Positions 17,660 to 25,563 of a DNA stretch of 64,000 nucleotides are shown piece by piece. The DNA comes from an uncultured Woeseiaceae bacterium. GTDB lineage: Bacteria; Pseudomonadota; Gammaproteobacteria; Steroidobacterales; Woeseiaceae. Below the pieces are notes generated by a model. It was not told the origin of the DNA. It made no database searches and saw only the letters and a program-made list of their open reading frames with translations. How positions within the stretch are numbered: position 1 is the first letter of the stretch; each line of letters opens with the position of its first letter. The stretch covers positions 124,001-188,000 of the forward strand of contig CAJJBK010000002.1 of the NCBI GenBank assembly GCA_905182415.1, read 5' to 3'. The position numbers were made by a program, and so were the translations under genes.

Positions 17660-18628
17660 GTGACTAACGAACATAATGACATAGATGATAAGCCAAAAAA
17701 CTTTTTTTCAAGGCTAACTAGTGCCTTAAAAGGGAAAAAAGACGTTCTAAAAAATAACTTAGTCAATATTCTAACAACAAATAAAATCAATGAAGATCTA
17801 TTGGAAGAAATTGAAACTGAACTTATCATCGCGGATATTGGGGTTCATACTACCCAAAAAATAATCAATCAATTAAAAGAAAAAAGAAAGAAAAATTCTA
17901 AAAAAAATGAAGATCTAAAGCACAATATTAGAGATATTATGTTATCTATATTGGAGCCAGTAAGCACTCCACTTATTATAAAAAATAATGATGATCCTTT
18001 CGTGATTCTAATGATAGGAGTAAATGGAGCTGGAAAAACAACCTCTATTGGAAAATTATCACGGTACTTTAAAGATCAAAATCATTCAGTAATATTAGCT
18101 GCCGGTGATACATTTCGTGCAGCTGCTATAGAACAACTTCAAGTTTGGGGTCAAAGAAATAAAATTGAAGTAATATCTCAAGAAACTGGCGCTGATCCTG
18201 GTGCCGTAATTTTTGATGCTCATGCATCTGCTAAAGCAAAAAAAATTAATGTACTTCTAGCGGATACCGCAGGTCGTTTGCATACACAAACAGGTCTAAT
18301 GGATGAATTAGTTAAAATAAAAAAAATTCTTAACAAACAATCCGATGCAGCACCGCATGAAGTTATGTTAGTTCTCGATGCCAGCCTTGGTCAAAATGCA
18401 TTAATACAAGCTGAAAAATTCAATGAAGCACTAGGTATAACTGGACTAATTGTCACCAAACTCGATGGCAGTGCCAAGGGTGGAATCGTATTAAGTATCG
18501 CGGATAAACTAAAAATTCCAATCCGTTTTATTGGTATAGGCGAGAAACTTGAGGATATGCAAGTCTTTAATCGTCATGATTACGTCAATGCTTTATTGAA
18601 TCTACCTCAAAATCATCAAAATAATTAA
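17660..18628 (+). CDS. ftsY: Signal recognition particle receptor FtsY
   Basis: A 322-residue SRP-family GTPase that receives SRP-ribosome complexes at the inner membrane. The NG domain is complete: P-loop 'GVNGAGKTTSIGKLSRY', 'AAGDTFRAAAIEQLQVWG', 'LLADTAGRLHTQTGLMDEL' and 'VTKLDGSAKGG'. The acidic A domain is reduced to a short lysine-rich leader (about 35 residues), much shorter than in E. coli (497 residues in total). GTG 17660 is supported by an AGG at 17648-17650. Unlike most gammaproteobacteria, ftsE and ftsX do not follow; rpoH is next. Confidence 0.94.
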   Translation: MTNEHNDIDDKPKNFFSRLTSALKGKKDVLKNNLVNILTTNKINEDLLEEIETELIIADIGVHTTQKIINQLKEKRKKNSKKNEDLKHNIRDIMLSILEPVSTPLIIKNNDDPFVILMIGVNGAGKTTSIGKLSRYFKDQNHSVILAAGDTFRAAAIEQLQVWGQRNKIEVISQETGADPGAVIFDAHASAKAKKINVLLADTAGRLHTQTGLMDELVKIKKILNKQSDAAPHEVMLVLDASLGQNALIQAEKFNEALGITGLIVTKLDGSAKGGIVLSIADKLKIPIRFIGIGEKLEDMQVFNRHDYVNALLNLPQNHQNN

Positions 18629-18780
18629 ACTTTTTAAAAATGAGTAAATTTACGCATTTATCAAGTAAATTTTTTAGTATTTTATTGAAACTTCCTCATA
18701 TCTTTAAACAATAAACTACTGATTTATATAGTTATTATTACTTATAGATGTATCTATTTGTAAAATCATTCACCATATTA

Positions 18781-18807
18781 TTAGCACTCAATCTTGCTGA
18801 CTGCTAA
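18781..18807 (+). promoter_or_regulatory. CIRCE-like operator (HrcA site) upstream of rpoH
   Basis: The left arm TTAGCACTC (18781-18789), a 9-nt spacer and the right arm GACTGCTAA (18799-18807) reproduce the CIRCE consensus TTAGCACTC-N9-GAGTGCTAA with one mismatch in the right arm. Spacing is exact. CIRCE is the operator of the heat-shock repressor HrcA. Here it lies 37 nt upstream of the rpoH ATG, so it probably falls in the promoter or early leader. No hrcA gene is in the window, so repression by HrcA is inferred. Confidence 0.75.
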
Positions 18808-18844
18808 AATGTGTATCTTATTGATTAATATAGACATTGAATTT

Positions 18845-19708
18845 ATGGACATAGCTCTACCAAAAGTAAATTATGATTTAATACAGGCAGGCCCTGTTGG
18901 AAGCCTTGATGCTTATATTCAAGGCATAGGTATTATTCCTGTTCTCAGTAAAGAAGCTGAACAAAAACTTGCGCGCAAATATAATAATGAAGAAGATCTT
19001 CAAGCAGCAAGAGAACTAGTAATGGCGCATCTTCGCTTCGTCATCCATATTGCAAAAGGTTATAAAGGCTATGGCCTTCCATTAGAAGATCTAATTCAAG
19101 AAGGTAATGTTGGGCTTATGAAGGCTGTAAAACGCTTTGATCCTGATTTTGGAGTGCGCCTAGTCTCATTTGCCGTACACTGGATTCGAGCTGAAATTCA
19201 TGAGTATGTGCTTCGTAACTGGCGTATCGTGAAAGTCGCTACAACAAAAGCGCAACGTAAATTATTCTTTAATCTTCGTAAGCAAAAAAAGAGTTTGAGC
19301 TGGTTGTCCTCGGAAGAAACCAAAGCCGTAGCAGACGATCTTGGCGTCTCAACAACTGAAGTATCAGAAATGGAAAAACGTCTAAGCTCTCGCGATATGA
19401 CATTTGATCCAACACCTAGCGATAATGATGACAGTAACAACTATAATCCTTCGGCTTATCTACCAAATCCTGATAGTGATCCAGCAACAGCGGTCGAAAA
19501 TGAACAATGGCATAATAATGCTGTCAGTAAAATGCAAGAATCTTTAGCATCGCTCGATAATCGTAGTCAAGATATTCTTCGTAGTCGTTGGTTAGCAGAA
19601 AAGAAAGAAACATTGCATGAATTAGCCGATAGGTATGATGTCTCTGCGGAAAGAATAAGGCAAATTGAAGCCAATGCTATTAAGAAACTTCGTCACTCTA
19701 TGCAATAA
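18845..19708 (+). CDS. rpoH: Heat-shock sigma factor RpoH (sigma-32)
   Basis: A 287-residue group 3 sigma factor directing heat-shock transcription. The RpoH box 'TKAQRKLFFNLRKQKKSL' is present. Region 2 is 'HLRFVIHIAKGYKGYGLPLE' with 'DLIQEGNVGLMKAVKRFDPD', and region 4 ends in 'ETLHELADRYDVSAERIRQI'. ATG 18845 gives the E. coli-like length (284). An in-frame TTG at 18794 lies inside the CIRCE-like element and is rejected. The leader is very AU-rich. A CIRCE-like operator 37 nt upstream suggests HrcA control. Confidence 0.95.
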   Translation: MDIALPKVNYDLIQAGPVGSLDAYIQGIGIIPVLSKEAEQKLARKYNNEEDLQAARELVMAHLRFVIHIAKGYKGYGLPLEDLIQEGNVGLMKAVKRFDPDFGVRLVSFAVHWIRAEIHEYVLRNWRIVKVATTKAQRKLFFNLRKQKKSLSWLSSEETKAVADDLGVSTTEVSEMEKRLSSRDMTFDPTPSDNDDSNNYNPSAYLPNPDSDPATAVENEQWHNNAVSKMQESLASLDNRSQDILRSRWLAEKKETLHELADRYDVSAERIRQIEANAIKKLRHSMQ

Positions 19709-19738
19709 AAAATCCACTTTTAAATAGAAATTAATTCT

Positions 19739-19759
19739 CTAAAATTATTTAGTTTTTTT
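19739..19759 (+). terminator. Weak candidate terminator after rpoH
   Basis: About 30 nt after the rpoH stop, CTAAA and TTTAG form a 5-bp stem around a 4-nt loop, followed directly by seven T (19753-19759). The stem has only one G-C pair, so strength is doubtful in DNA this AT-rich. Confidence 0.25.
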
Positions 19760-19781
19760 AATTCCATTAAAATATATTCAT

Positions 19782-20252
19782 ATGAATGATCCACATAAAT
19801 GGTTAATTGACTATGGCAATAGTCATGAGAATATTCGATATCCAGTATTTTTTTGGTCGGCTGTAATTTTATTTCCAATTAGCTTGATAGGAATTTTATG
19901 GCATATAGAAATGCCGGTTTCTTTTTATATTTCTGTCTCACCAATAATCAATTGGGGGGTAATGTTTCTTTTGGCAACCATTATTTACTATTTTATTATT
20001 TCCATAACACTAGCAATTGGTATGATACCTCTCATTGTATGTATAATTGCTTTTTTTCTTTGGTTGGAAAACATAAATTACCCAATAATATCAATCTCGA
20101 TTGGAATCAATATAATCAGTTTGTATGGTCTCTATCGAGGGAAAGATAAGCACACTAATTTTAACAATTTATGGCAAGACATACAGATGACCATAATTGG
20201 TCCAATTTGGATGCTGTCAAAAATATATAAAAAACTTGGAATACCTCAATAA
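19782..20252 (+). CDS. DUF962 / Mpo1-like integral membrane protein
   Basis: A 156-residue protein with four hydrophobic segments. The N-terminal 'WLIDYGNSHENIRYPVFFW' resembles the 'YaesHxNPxN' opening of the DUF962 (yeast YGL010w/Mpo1-like) family, and the C-terminal 'LWQDIQMTIIGPIWMLSKIY' fits its 'DLQxLLIGPxWLL' ending. Yeast Mpo1 is a dioxygenase of fatty-acid alpha-oxidation; the bacterial members are uncharacterised and no such role is shown here. It sits 22 nt upstream of glutaryl-CoA dehydrogenase and may be co-transcribed. Confidence 0.65.
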   Translation: MNDPHKWLIDYGNSHENIRYPVFFWSAVILFPISLIGILWHIEMPVSFYISVSPIINWGVMFLLATIIYYFIISITLAIGMIPLIVCIIAFFLWLENINYPIISISIGINIISLYGLYRGKDKHTNFNNLWQDIQMTIIGPIWMLSKIYKKLGIPQ

Positions 20253-20274
20253 TAGAATAATATCTGGAGAAATA

Positions 20275-21468
20275 ATGTCTACGCCAACAAAAGATAGCAA
20301 AAAAATAAATAATTTAGATCCTCTTGATCTATTAGATATAAAGGGTGATTTAACTGAAGAAGAATCTATGGTTCAAGATTCTGTGGCTCGTTTTGTGGAT
20401 GACAAGATTCTACCCATGATTCAGTCATCTTTTGAAGATCATACTTTTCAGTCAGAATTAATTAAAGAAATTGCAGATCTTGGTCTGCTTGGCAGTTCTA
20501 TAGAAGGTTATGACTGCGCTGGTTTAAATAGTATTTGTTATGGCCTAATTTGCCAAGAACTAGAGCGTGGTGATAGTGGATTCAGAAGTTTTGTTTCCGT
20601 CCAAAGTAGCTTGGTAATGTACCCGATTTATACCTATGGATCAGAAGATCAAAAAAATAAATGGTTACCGTCATTAGCTAGAGGTGAATCCATTGGCTGT
20701 TTTGGTTTAACAGAACCACACGGTGGCTCCGATCCCAATAATATGAAAACGCATGCGAAAAAAGATGGTGATGATTGGATTCTAAATGGATCAAAAATGT
20801 GGATAACTAATGGCTCTATTGCAGACATTTGTATTGCATGGGCTATGACAGATCAAGGAGTAAAAGGATTTATTGTTGAAAAAGATATGCCTGGCTTTGA
20901 TACTCAAGAAATCCATAATAAATTTTCTCTAAGAGCGTCTGTAACAGCAGGACTTTTCTTTGATAATGTCAGAGTTCCAGACGCTAATGTATTGCCTAAT
21001 ATAGTAGGAATGAAAGGTCCTTTAAGCTGCTTAAGCCAGGCACGTTATGGAATTTCTTGGGGAGTTATTGGTGCTGCACAAGCTTGTCTAAATGAAGCAC
21101 TAAATTATACCAATGAACGTATATTGTTTAATAGACCTGTCTCTCATACTCAAACTATCCAAATAAGACTCGCAGAAATGGCTCGCAGAATCACAACTGC
21201 CCAGCTACTCTCCTTCAAGCTTGGTAAACTTAAAGATTCTGGAAAAATCACCCCATCGCAAATATCTATTGCTAAATGGAATAATTGCCGGATGGCTCTC
21301 GATATAGCCAGAGATGCCAGAGATATTCTTGGTGGTAGTGGTATAAGCGCAGAATATGTTCCCATCCGTCATATGTTAAATCTCGAGAGTGTTATAACTT
21401 ATGAAGGTACTGAAACTGTTCATCAGCTAATTGTAGGTAAAGAGTTAACAGGCGTTAATGCCTTTTAA
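20275..21468 (+). CDS. gcdH: Glutaryl-CoA dehydrogenase (acyl-CoA dehydrogenase family)
   Basis: A 397-residue FAD enzyme converting glutaryl-CoA to crotonyl-CoA in lysine/tryptophan breakdown. Strong matches to GcdH: 'SFVSVQSSLVMYPIYTYGSE', 'GCFGLTEPHGGSDPNNMKT', 'GSKMWITNGSIADICIAWA' and C-terminal 'TYEGTETVHQLIVGKELTG', in which Glu377 is the catalytic base. ATG 20275 is preceded by GGAG (20265-20268). The ORF remains open upstream to 20197 but that would overlap the DUF962 gene. A MATE transporter follows after 35 nt. Confidence 0.92.
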   Translation: MSTPTKDSKKINNLDPLDLLDIKGDLTEEESMVQDSVARFVDDKILPMIQSSFEDHTFQSELIKEIADLGLLGSSIEGYDCAGLNSICYGLICQELERGDSGFRSFVSVQSSLVMYPIYTYGSEDQKNKWLPSLARGESIGCFGLTEPHGGSDPNNMKTHAKKDGDDWILNGSKMWITNGSIADICIAWAMTDQGVKGFIVEKDMPGFDTQEIHNKFSLRASVTAGLFFDNVRVPDANVLPNIVGMKGPLSCLSQARYGISWGVIGAAQACLNEALNYTNERILFNRPVSHTQTIQIRLAEMARRITTAQLLSFKLGKLKDSGKITPSQISIAKWNNCRMALDIARDARDILGGSGISAEYVPIRHMLNLESVITYEGTETVHQLIVGKELTGVNAF

Positions 21469-21503
21469 ACGAGTAAATTAATACTTTAGATTTAAATAAA
21501 AAC

Positions 21504-22787
21504 ATGTGGCGTATCGCAGCGCCCATGATTTTATCTAATATTTCTATACCTCTTGTTGGAATTACAGATACTGTCATTACAGGGCATCTAGAGAACCCAG
21601 AGTATATTGCTAGCATCGCTGTGGCCACAACGATAATTGGCTTCTTTATTGCTAGTATGAATTTCCTAAGAATGGGAACCACAGGAATAACCGCCCAATA
21701 CTTTGGGGCGCAAGATCAAAATGGATTAAAAGTAATACTCGGACAAACATTACTTGTCGCCTTGTTGATTTCTTTTTTGGTCCTTTTGCTGCAATCCGAT
21801 ATAAATAAAATTGGATTAATGCTAATTGGTTCGAATGAGAGTGTCGCTTATTATGCAAGTCAATATTTCTATATTAGAATTTGGGGAATACCAGCTACAC
21901 TCATAAATTTCTCCTTAATTGGATGGTTTATCGGTCTTCAAAATGCATCCGTGCCACTTAAAATAGTAATCGCGACAAATATTACCAATATCGTATTGAG
22001 TTTAACTTTTGTATTAATTTTTAATATGCAAATTAATGGCATCGCTCTAGCATCAGTCATAGCTGAAATTATTGGTATGTTAATTGGTTTTTACTATATA
22101 AAAAATGAACTAGCAAAATATCCAGGTGAGTGGCTTTACAAAAGCATTTTCCGATTAAGTACTTATAAACGATTTATTAAAATCAATACAAATATATTTA
22201 TTAGAACTATTGCCCTTATTTTTACCTTTGCATTCATAACAGCCCAAGGCGCTAGATATGGAGGAGTCATTTTAGGGGCAAATGCCCTTCTCATGAATCT
22301 TCAAAGTCTTCTAGCTTATATGCTTGATGGTTTTGCTCATGCAGCAGAAGCATTAGTAGGAAAAGCTGTAGGTAAAAAAGATAATCAATTATTTAAAGCT
22401 GCTGTTAAAATTTGCTTAAAATGGTCAGTCTATATCGCGATTATTTTTACTCTACTCTATGCTATTACAGGTAAACATCTAATCTCCTTAATGACTCATC
22501 ATCAAATTATTCGTGATACCGCCATCGAATATCTGCCATGGATGATTATCTCACCAATTGTTTCAGTCTGGTCTTTTTTATATGATGGAGTCTTCATTGG
22601 AGCTACTCGCTCTAAAGATATGCGAAATGCAATGCTAGGCTCATTATTTTTAGTTTTCTTACCGAGCTGGTATTTTCTTCAACCTCTTGGCAATCATGGT
22701 TTATGGTTGGCATTCACTCTATTTATGATCAGTAGAGGCGTCACTATGCATATACTTTATAAAAGAATCGGTCTTACTAGCGATTAA
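21504..22787 (+). CDS. MATE family efflux transporter (DinF-like)
   Basis: A 427-residue polytopic protein with about 12 membrane segments. The N-terminal 'IAAPMILSNISIPLVGITDT' and 'MGTTGITAQYFGAQD' are typical of the DinF subgroup of MATE Na+- or H+-coupled multidrug exporters. This is the first of three MATE genes in the window, and they differ clearly from one another. Substrate cannot be predicted. It ends 67 nt from the convergent flavoprotein gene. Confidence 0.85.
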   Translation: MWRIAAPMILSNISIPLVGITDTVITGHLENPEYIASIAVATTIIGFFIASMNFLRMGTTGITAQYFGAQDQNGLKVILGQTLLVALLISFLVLLLQSDINKIGLMLIGSNESVAYYASQYFYIRIWGIPATLINFSLIGWFIGLQNASVPLKIVIATNITNIVLSLTFVLIFNMQINGIALASVIAEIIGMLIGFYYIKNELAKYPGEWLYKSIFRLSTYKRFIKINTNIFIRTIALIFTFAFITAQGARYGGVILGANALLMNLQSLLAYMLDGFAHAAEALVGKAVGKKDNQLFKAAVKICLKWSVYIAIIFTLLYAITGKHLISLMTHHQIIRDTAIEYLPWMIISPIVSVWSFLYDGVFIGATRSKDMRNAMLGSLFLVFLPSWYFLQPLGNHGLWLAFTLFMISRGVTMHILYKRIGLTSD

Positions 22788-22854
22788 TAATAATTAGTTT
22801 TCTGTACTTAAATGGCATTTTCAAAGTACCTTTGATCATTTGATTTAACAAAGG

Positions 22855-24744
22855 TTATGACGTTTGTTCTTCCACAGCTCGCCATGCCGAATCAATTGCC
22901 GCATTGACATATGCATATGCTTCAGAGTCTGAATTTGCGATAGAGATATTTCCAAATTGTGCACGCCCTATTTCATGTGGTGCTTTCCCTTCTTCCCATT
23001 CCGGGTCATATAACGATGAATACTCATAAGCATAGCCATGCGGCCAACGGTTTACCGTAATAGCCCTGATATCAGTCTCATGATTGAAACCATGAGGCCC
23101 TAATAATGCTTGAAGCTGATCGCGTATTTGCTGCTCATAGGTAGCAAATGATGTTGAATACACAGCATGACGACCTGCTTTATATAATTCTCGTGCAGTT
23201 TCTTTGCCAGTTGCTTTTATCTCTGGAATGCTCATCATAAAGATTACCATTGAATCACTGGGTTTTTTAGGTGGCTGATATCCACCTGTTGAAGTGTAAG
23301 GAGGCGTTGTAACTACAACAAAAGGATCTTTTGGACAGTCAATTCTATTAACACCAAACTCAGAGAATGCAATGCCATCTTCTAAATGGATATTAGCCCA
23401 AACAAGTGGAACTTTTTCAGCATAACGAAGACCGTCTTTTTGTGATTCAGGTAACTCTGGGCATAGGTGAGGAATCATATTGTTGTAACAAGCTAAAATG
23501 CTGTGCTTCCCTATAACCCTTGATGCCTTGCCCTCCTTTACATAATCCACTTCTACCCTATTATCTTCTGTTTGTCGCACACCAACTACCGTGCTATTGA
23601 GTCTTAATCGGACTGATTGTTCATTTCTGTCAAGGACATTGTAATTAAAATGACTGGTAGAAATATTAGTAAAATCTACATCACCCAAGGTTACTGCTGG
23701 AATCAATTTCTTTACCAATAATCTTGGTAAAGAGGCATTTCCATCGGGAAAATATAAGGATTCACCGCCACTCATTGTCCGTAATAAAATTTTTTGCAAG
23801 AATTTTGCCAGCCTACCCATTCCTTGCATACCAGGTGCACCAGTTGCAAAAGCATCCATAATGCTAATATTTTTTCCGCCAACACCCCAAATTAATTTCA
23901 TAAGTGAATAGAATATCGATGAGGTTTCATCATCTAAACCAACTCGATCTGATAAAAAATCTCCGTAACTTACAGACTGAACATATCGATATGATTCACG
24001 AAGAGAAAGATCATCTAGATAGTCTCGCCCTCCGCTTAAAAATTCTATTAATTTATCTTGCTCAATGACTGATATTGGCAATGCTTTAACAGCAGTCTCA
24101 ATATCACCTTCACCTTGGTTTAAAGACATCCAATTAGCTTTAATAGTTACATGACCATCTGGACCTGGTATTGATAAAGCACTTTTTCCATCAATACTCG
24201 TTAGTGATTCATAACCATCACTTTCATTATCTTTCATAGCATCTAAATCAATACCTAAGTCCTGAAGCAACCCTTTTGCTTCCTTACTGTAATCTCTTGG
24301 ATTTTCTAGATTGACAGATCCGCCAATACCCAATAATAATTTTCCATCATGCTCAAATTCATTACGTTTCGCGTGACCACCAAAATCATCATGATTATCC
24401 AATAGTAAAATGCGTGCATCTTGGCCCATTTTTTGTTGATAAAACCACGCTGCCGCAAGGCCACTGATACCCGCACCCACCACCACAAGATCATATTCTT
24501 GATCATGTTGATTGTAAGAGGACGGTTTTTGACCTGTCCATGCTAGTGCATGCGCTACCTCAAAAGAACCTTGATGGCTACCACGCATACCATTAAGCAT
24601 GGGCGGGTAATTAGAGAAGGATTCACCTAATTCATGAGTCAATAAATCACTCTGTCCAAATAAATTAAGAGGACTGAGAACATTAACTCCTGTACCAATG
24701 ATCACACCATTACAGAAATCTCGCCGTGTTACATTTTTCTTCAT
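22855..24744 (-). CDS. Tat-exported FAD-dependent oxidoreductase, spermidine dehydrogenase-like
   Basis: A 629-residue flavoprotein. A twin-arginine signal (TRRDFCNG, Arg7-Arg8 with start at 24744) precedes a hydrophobic stretch. Then 'NYPPMLNGMRGSHQGSFEVA' and the FAD-binding 'DLVVVGAGISGLAAAWFYQQ' match spermidine dehydrogenases (SpdH type) of Pseudomonas and relatives. 'FGGHAKRNEF' and C-terminal 'IANSDSEAYAYVNAAIDSAW' complete the amine-oxidase-like fold. It probably oxidises a polyamine or related amine in the periplasm, but many relatives have no proven substrate. It is divergent from a TetR regulator that may control it. Confidence 0.75.
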   Translation of the reverse strand: MKKNVTRRDFCNGVIIGTGVNVLSPLNLFGQSDLLTHELGESFSNYPPMLNGMRGSHQGSFEVAHALAWTGQKPSSYNQHDQEYDLVVVGAGISGLAAAWFYQQKMGQDARILLLDNHDDFGGHAKRNEFEHDGKLLLGIGGSVNLENPRDYSKEAKGLLQDLGIDLDAMKDNESDGYESLTSIDGKSALSIPGPDGHVTIKANWMSLNQGEGDIETAVKALPISVIEQDKLIEFLSGGRDYLDDLSLRESYRYVQSVSYGDFLSDRVGLDDETSSIFYSLMKLIWGVGGKNISIMDAFATGAPGMQGMGRLAKFLQKILLRTMSGGESLYFPDGNASLPRLLVKKLIPAVTLGDVDFTNISTSHFNYNVLDRNEQSVRLRLNSTVVGVRQTEDNRVEVDYVKEGKASRVIGKHSILACYNNMIPHLCPELPESQKDGLRYAEKVPLVWANIHLEDGIAFSEFGVNRIDCPKDPFVVVTTPPYTSTGGYQPPKKPSDSMVIFMMSIPEIKATGKETARELYKAGRHAVYSTSFATYEQQIRDQLQALLGPHGFNHETDIRAITVNRWPHGYAYEYSSLYDPEWEEGKAPHEIGRAQFGNISIANSDSEAYAYVNAAIDSAWRAVEEQTS

Positions 24745-24784
24745 AACCAAATCCGATGTTTTACTTTATCAAGTTCATAGTCTA

Positions 24785-24802
24785 ACATGTCATATGACAT
24801 GT
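24785..24802. promoter_or_regulatory. Perfect 18-bp palindrome over the tetR start, candidate operator
   Basis: The half-sites ACATGTCAT and ATGACATGT form a perfect 18-bp inverted repeat with no spacer. It covers the first possible ATG of the TetR gene and lies 40 bp from the divergent flavoprotein start. TetR proteins usually bind such palindromes in the shared divergent promoter. Autoregulation and control of the flavoprotein gene are inferred. Confidence 0.6.
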
Positions 24803-25392
24803 CAAATAATAACCAATCAATAACTGAACGAAAAATTCAAATAATCCAAAATGCTGTAGATATTATTGCTCATCAGGGTTATTCGCAATTAAGTATGCGA
24901 GCAGTGGCGCGAAAGAGTGAATTAAAGTTAGGCGCCTTACAGTATCATTATCCAAAATGGGAAAACCTACTTAAAGCTATAGCCGACTATATAATTCAGG
25001 TTTATTATTTAGATGCCAAGCAAGAATATAAAGGCTCAATGAATCTCGAAGAAATACTCATATTCATTTTAGATGACCCGCTAAAACACACAATACCAAC
25101 AGATAAACTATTTCCACAACTATGGGCGATGACTCAAGTTGAGCCAATCATGAAAAATCTCATGAATGAAATTTATGAGATGTACTTTAATGAATTAAAA
25201 AAGCTATTAGAAAAAGGTGGCGCTGTAAAACCGCGAATCCAAGCACTTGTTCTTATGTCCTTCTTAGAGGGAACAACCTTATTTATTAGCAAAGACTCTA
25301 AATGGGAAAATGATGCTGATAAAGTGAAAGAATTTGCCCTTGATTACATAAAAAATATGAATAACTTTAATAAAGAAAAAAGAAATGATTGA
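24787..25392 (+). CDS. TetR/AcrR family transcriptional regulator
   Basis: A 201-residue repressor-type protein. The N-terminal HTH is clear ('AVDIIAHQGYSQLSMRAVAR' then 'KSELKLGALQYHYPKWENLL'), with the family 'GxLYYHFxxKxxL' region as GALQYHYPKWENLL. The C-terminal ligand domain is not assignable. It is divergent from the SpdH-like flavoprotein, so an amine-responsive role is plausible. Two in-frame ATGs (24787 and 24799) are possible; the second would leave most of the palindromic operator untranslated. The stop overlaps a small ORF by 8 nt. Confidence 0.85.
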   Translation: MSYDMSNNNQSITERKIQIIQNAVDIIAHQGYSQLSMRAVARKSELKLGALQYHYPKWENLLKAIADYIIQVYYLDAKQEYKGSMNLEEILIFILDDPLKHTIPTDKLFPQLWAMTQVEPIMKNLMNEIYEMYFNELKKLLEKGGAVKPRIQALVLMSFLEGTTLFISKDSKWENDADKVKEFALDYIKNMNNFNKEKRND

Positions 25393-25486
25393 AAAAATAG
25401 AAACGATAATTCTCAACTCATTAGTTGAGATCAATGACGAACTCGAAGGAAATCTCATTACAGCTATCCCATTCCCAAGTATATGA
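25385..25486 (+). pseudogene. Truncated small ORF coupled to tetR
   Basis: An ATG overlapping the tetR stop (8 nt) opens 33 codons: 'MIEKIETIILNSLVEINDEL' and a short tail, stopping at 25486. The peptide looks like the first helix of an acyl-carrier-type domain but is far too short to be one. The overlap is typical of a genuine operon gene. The DNA becomes G+C-richer just after it, so I infer a host gene cut at the left edge of the cassette that follows. A different frame then reads 'PKYMNQAQREALVGKIVS' to a stop at 25530, which looks like the C-terminus of another protein. Confidence 0.35.
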
Positions 25487-25563
25487 ATCAGGCGCAGCGT
25501 GAGGCTTTAGTTGGAAAGATCGTCAGTTAAGTGTAGAACCTAAGTTAATATTTTGGAGTTAAT

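Noticed and set aside
18794-18844. Earlier TTG start for rpoH
   Set aside because: It lies within the CIRCE-like element and adds 17 residues without similarity to sigma-32. ATG 18845 gives the expected length.
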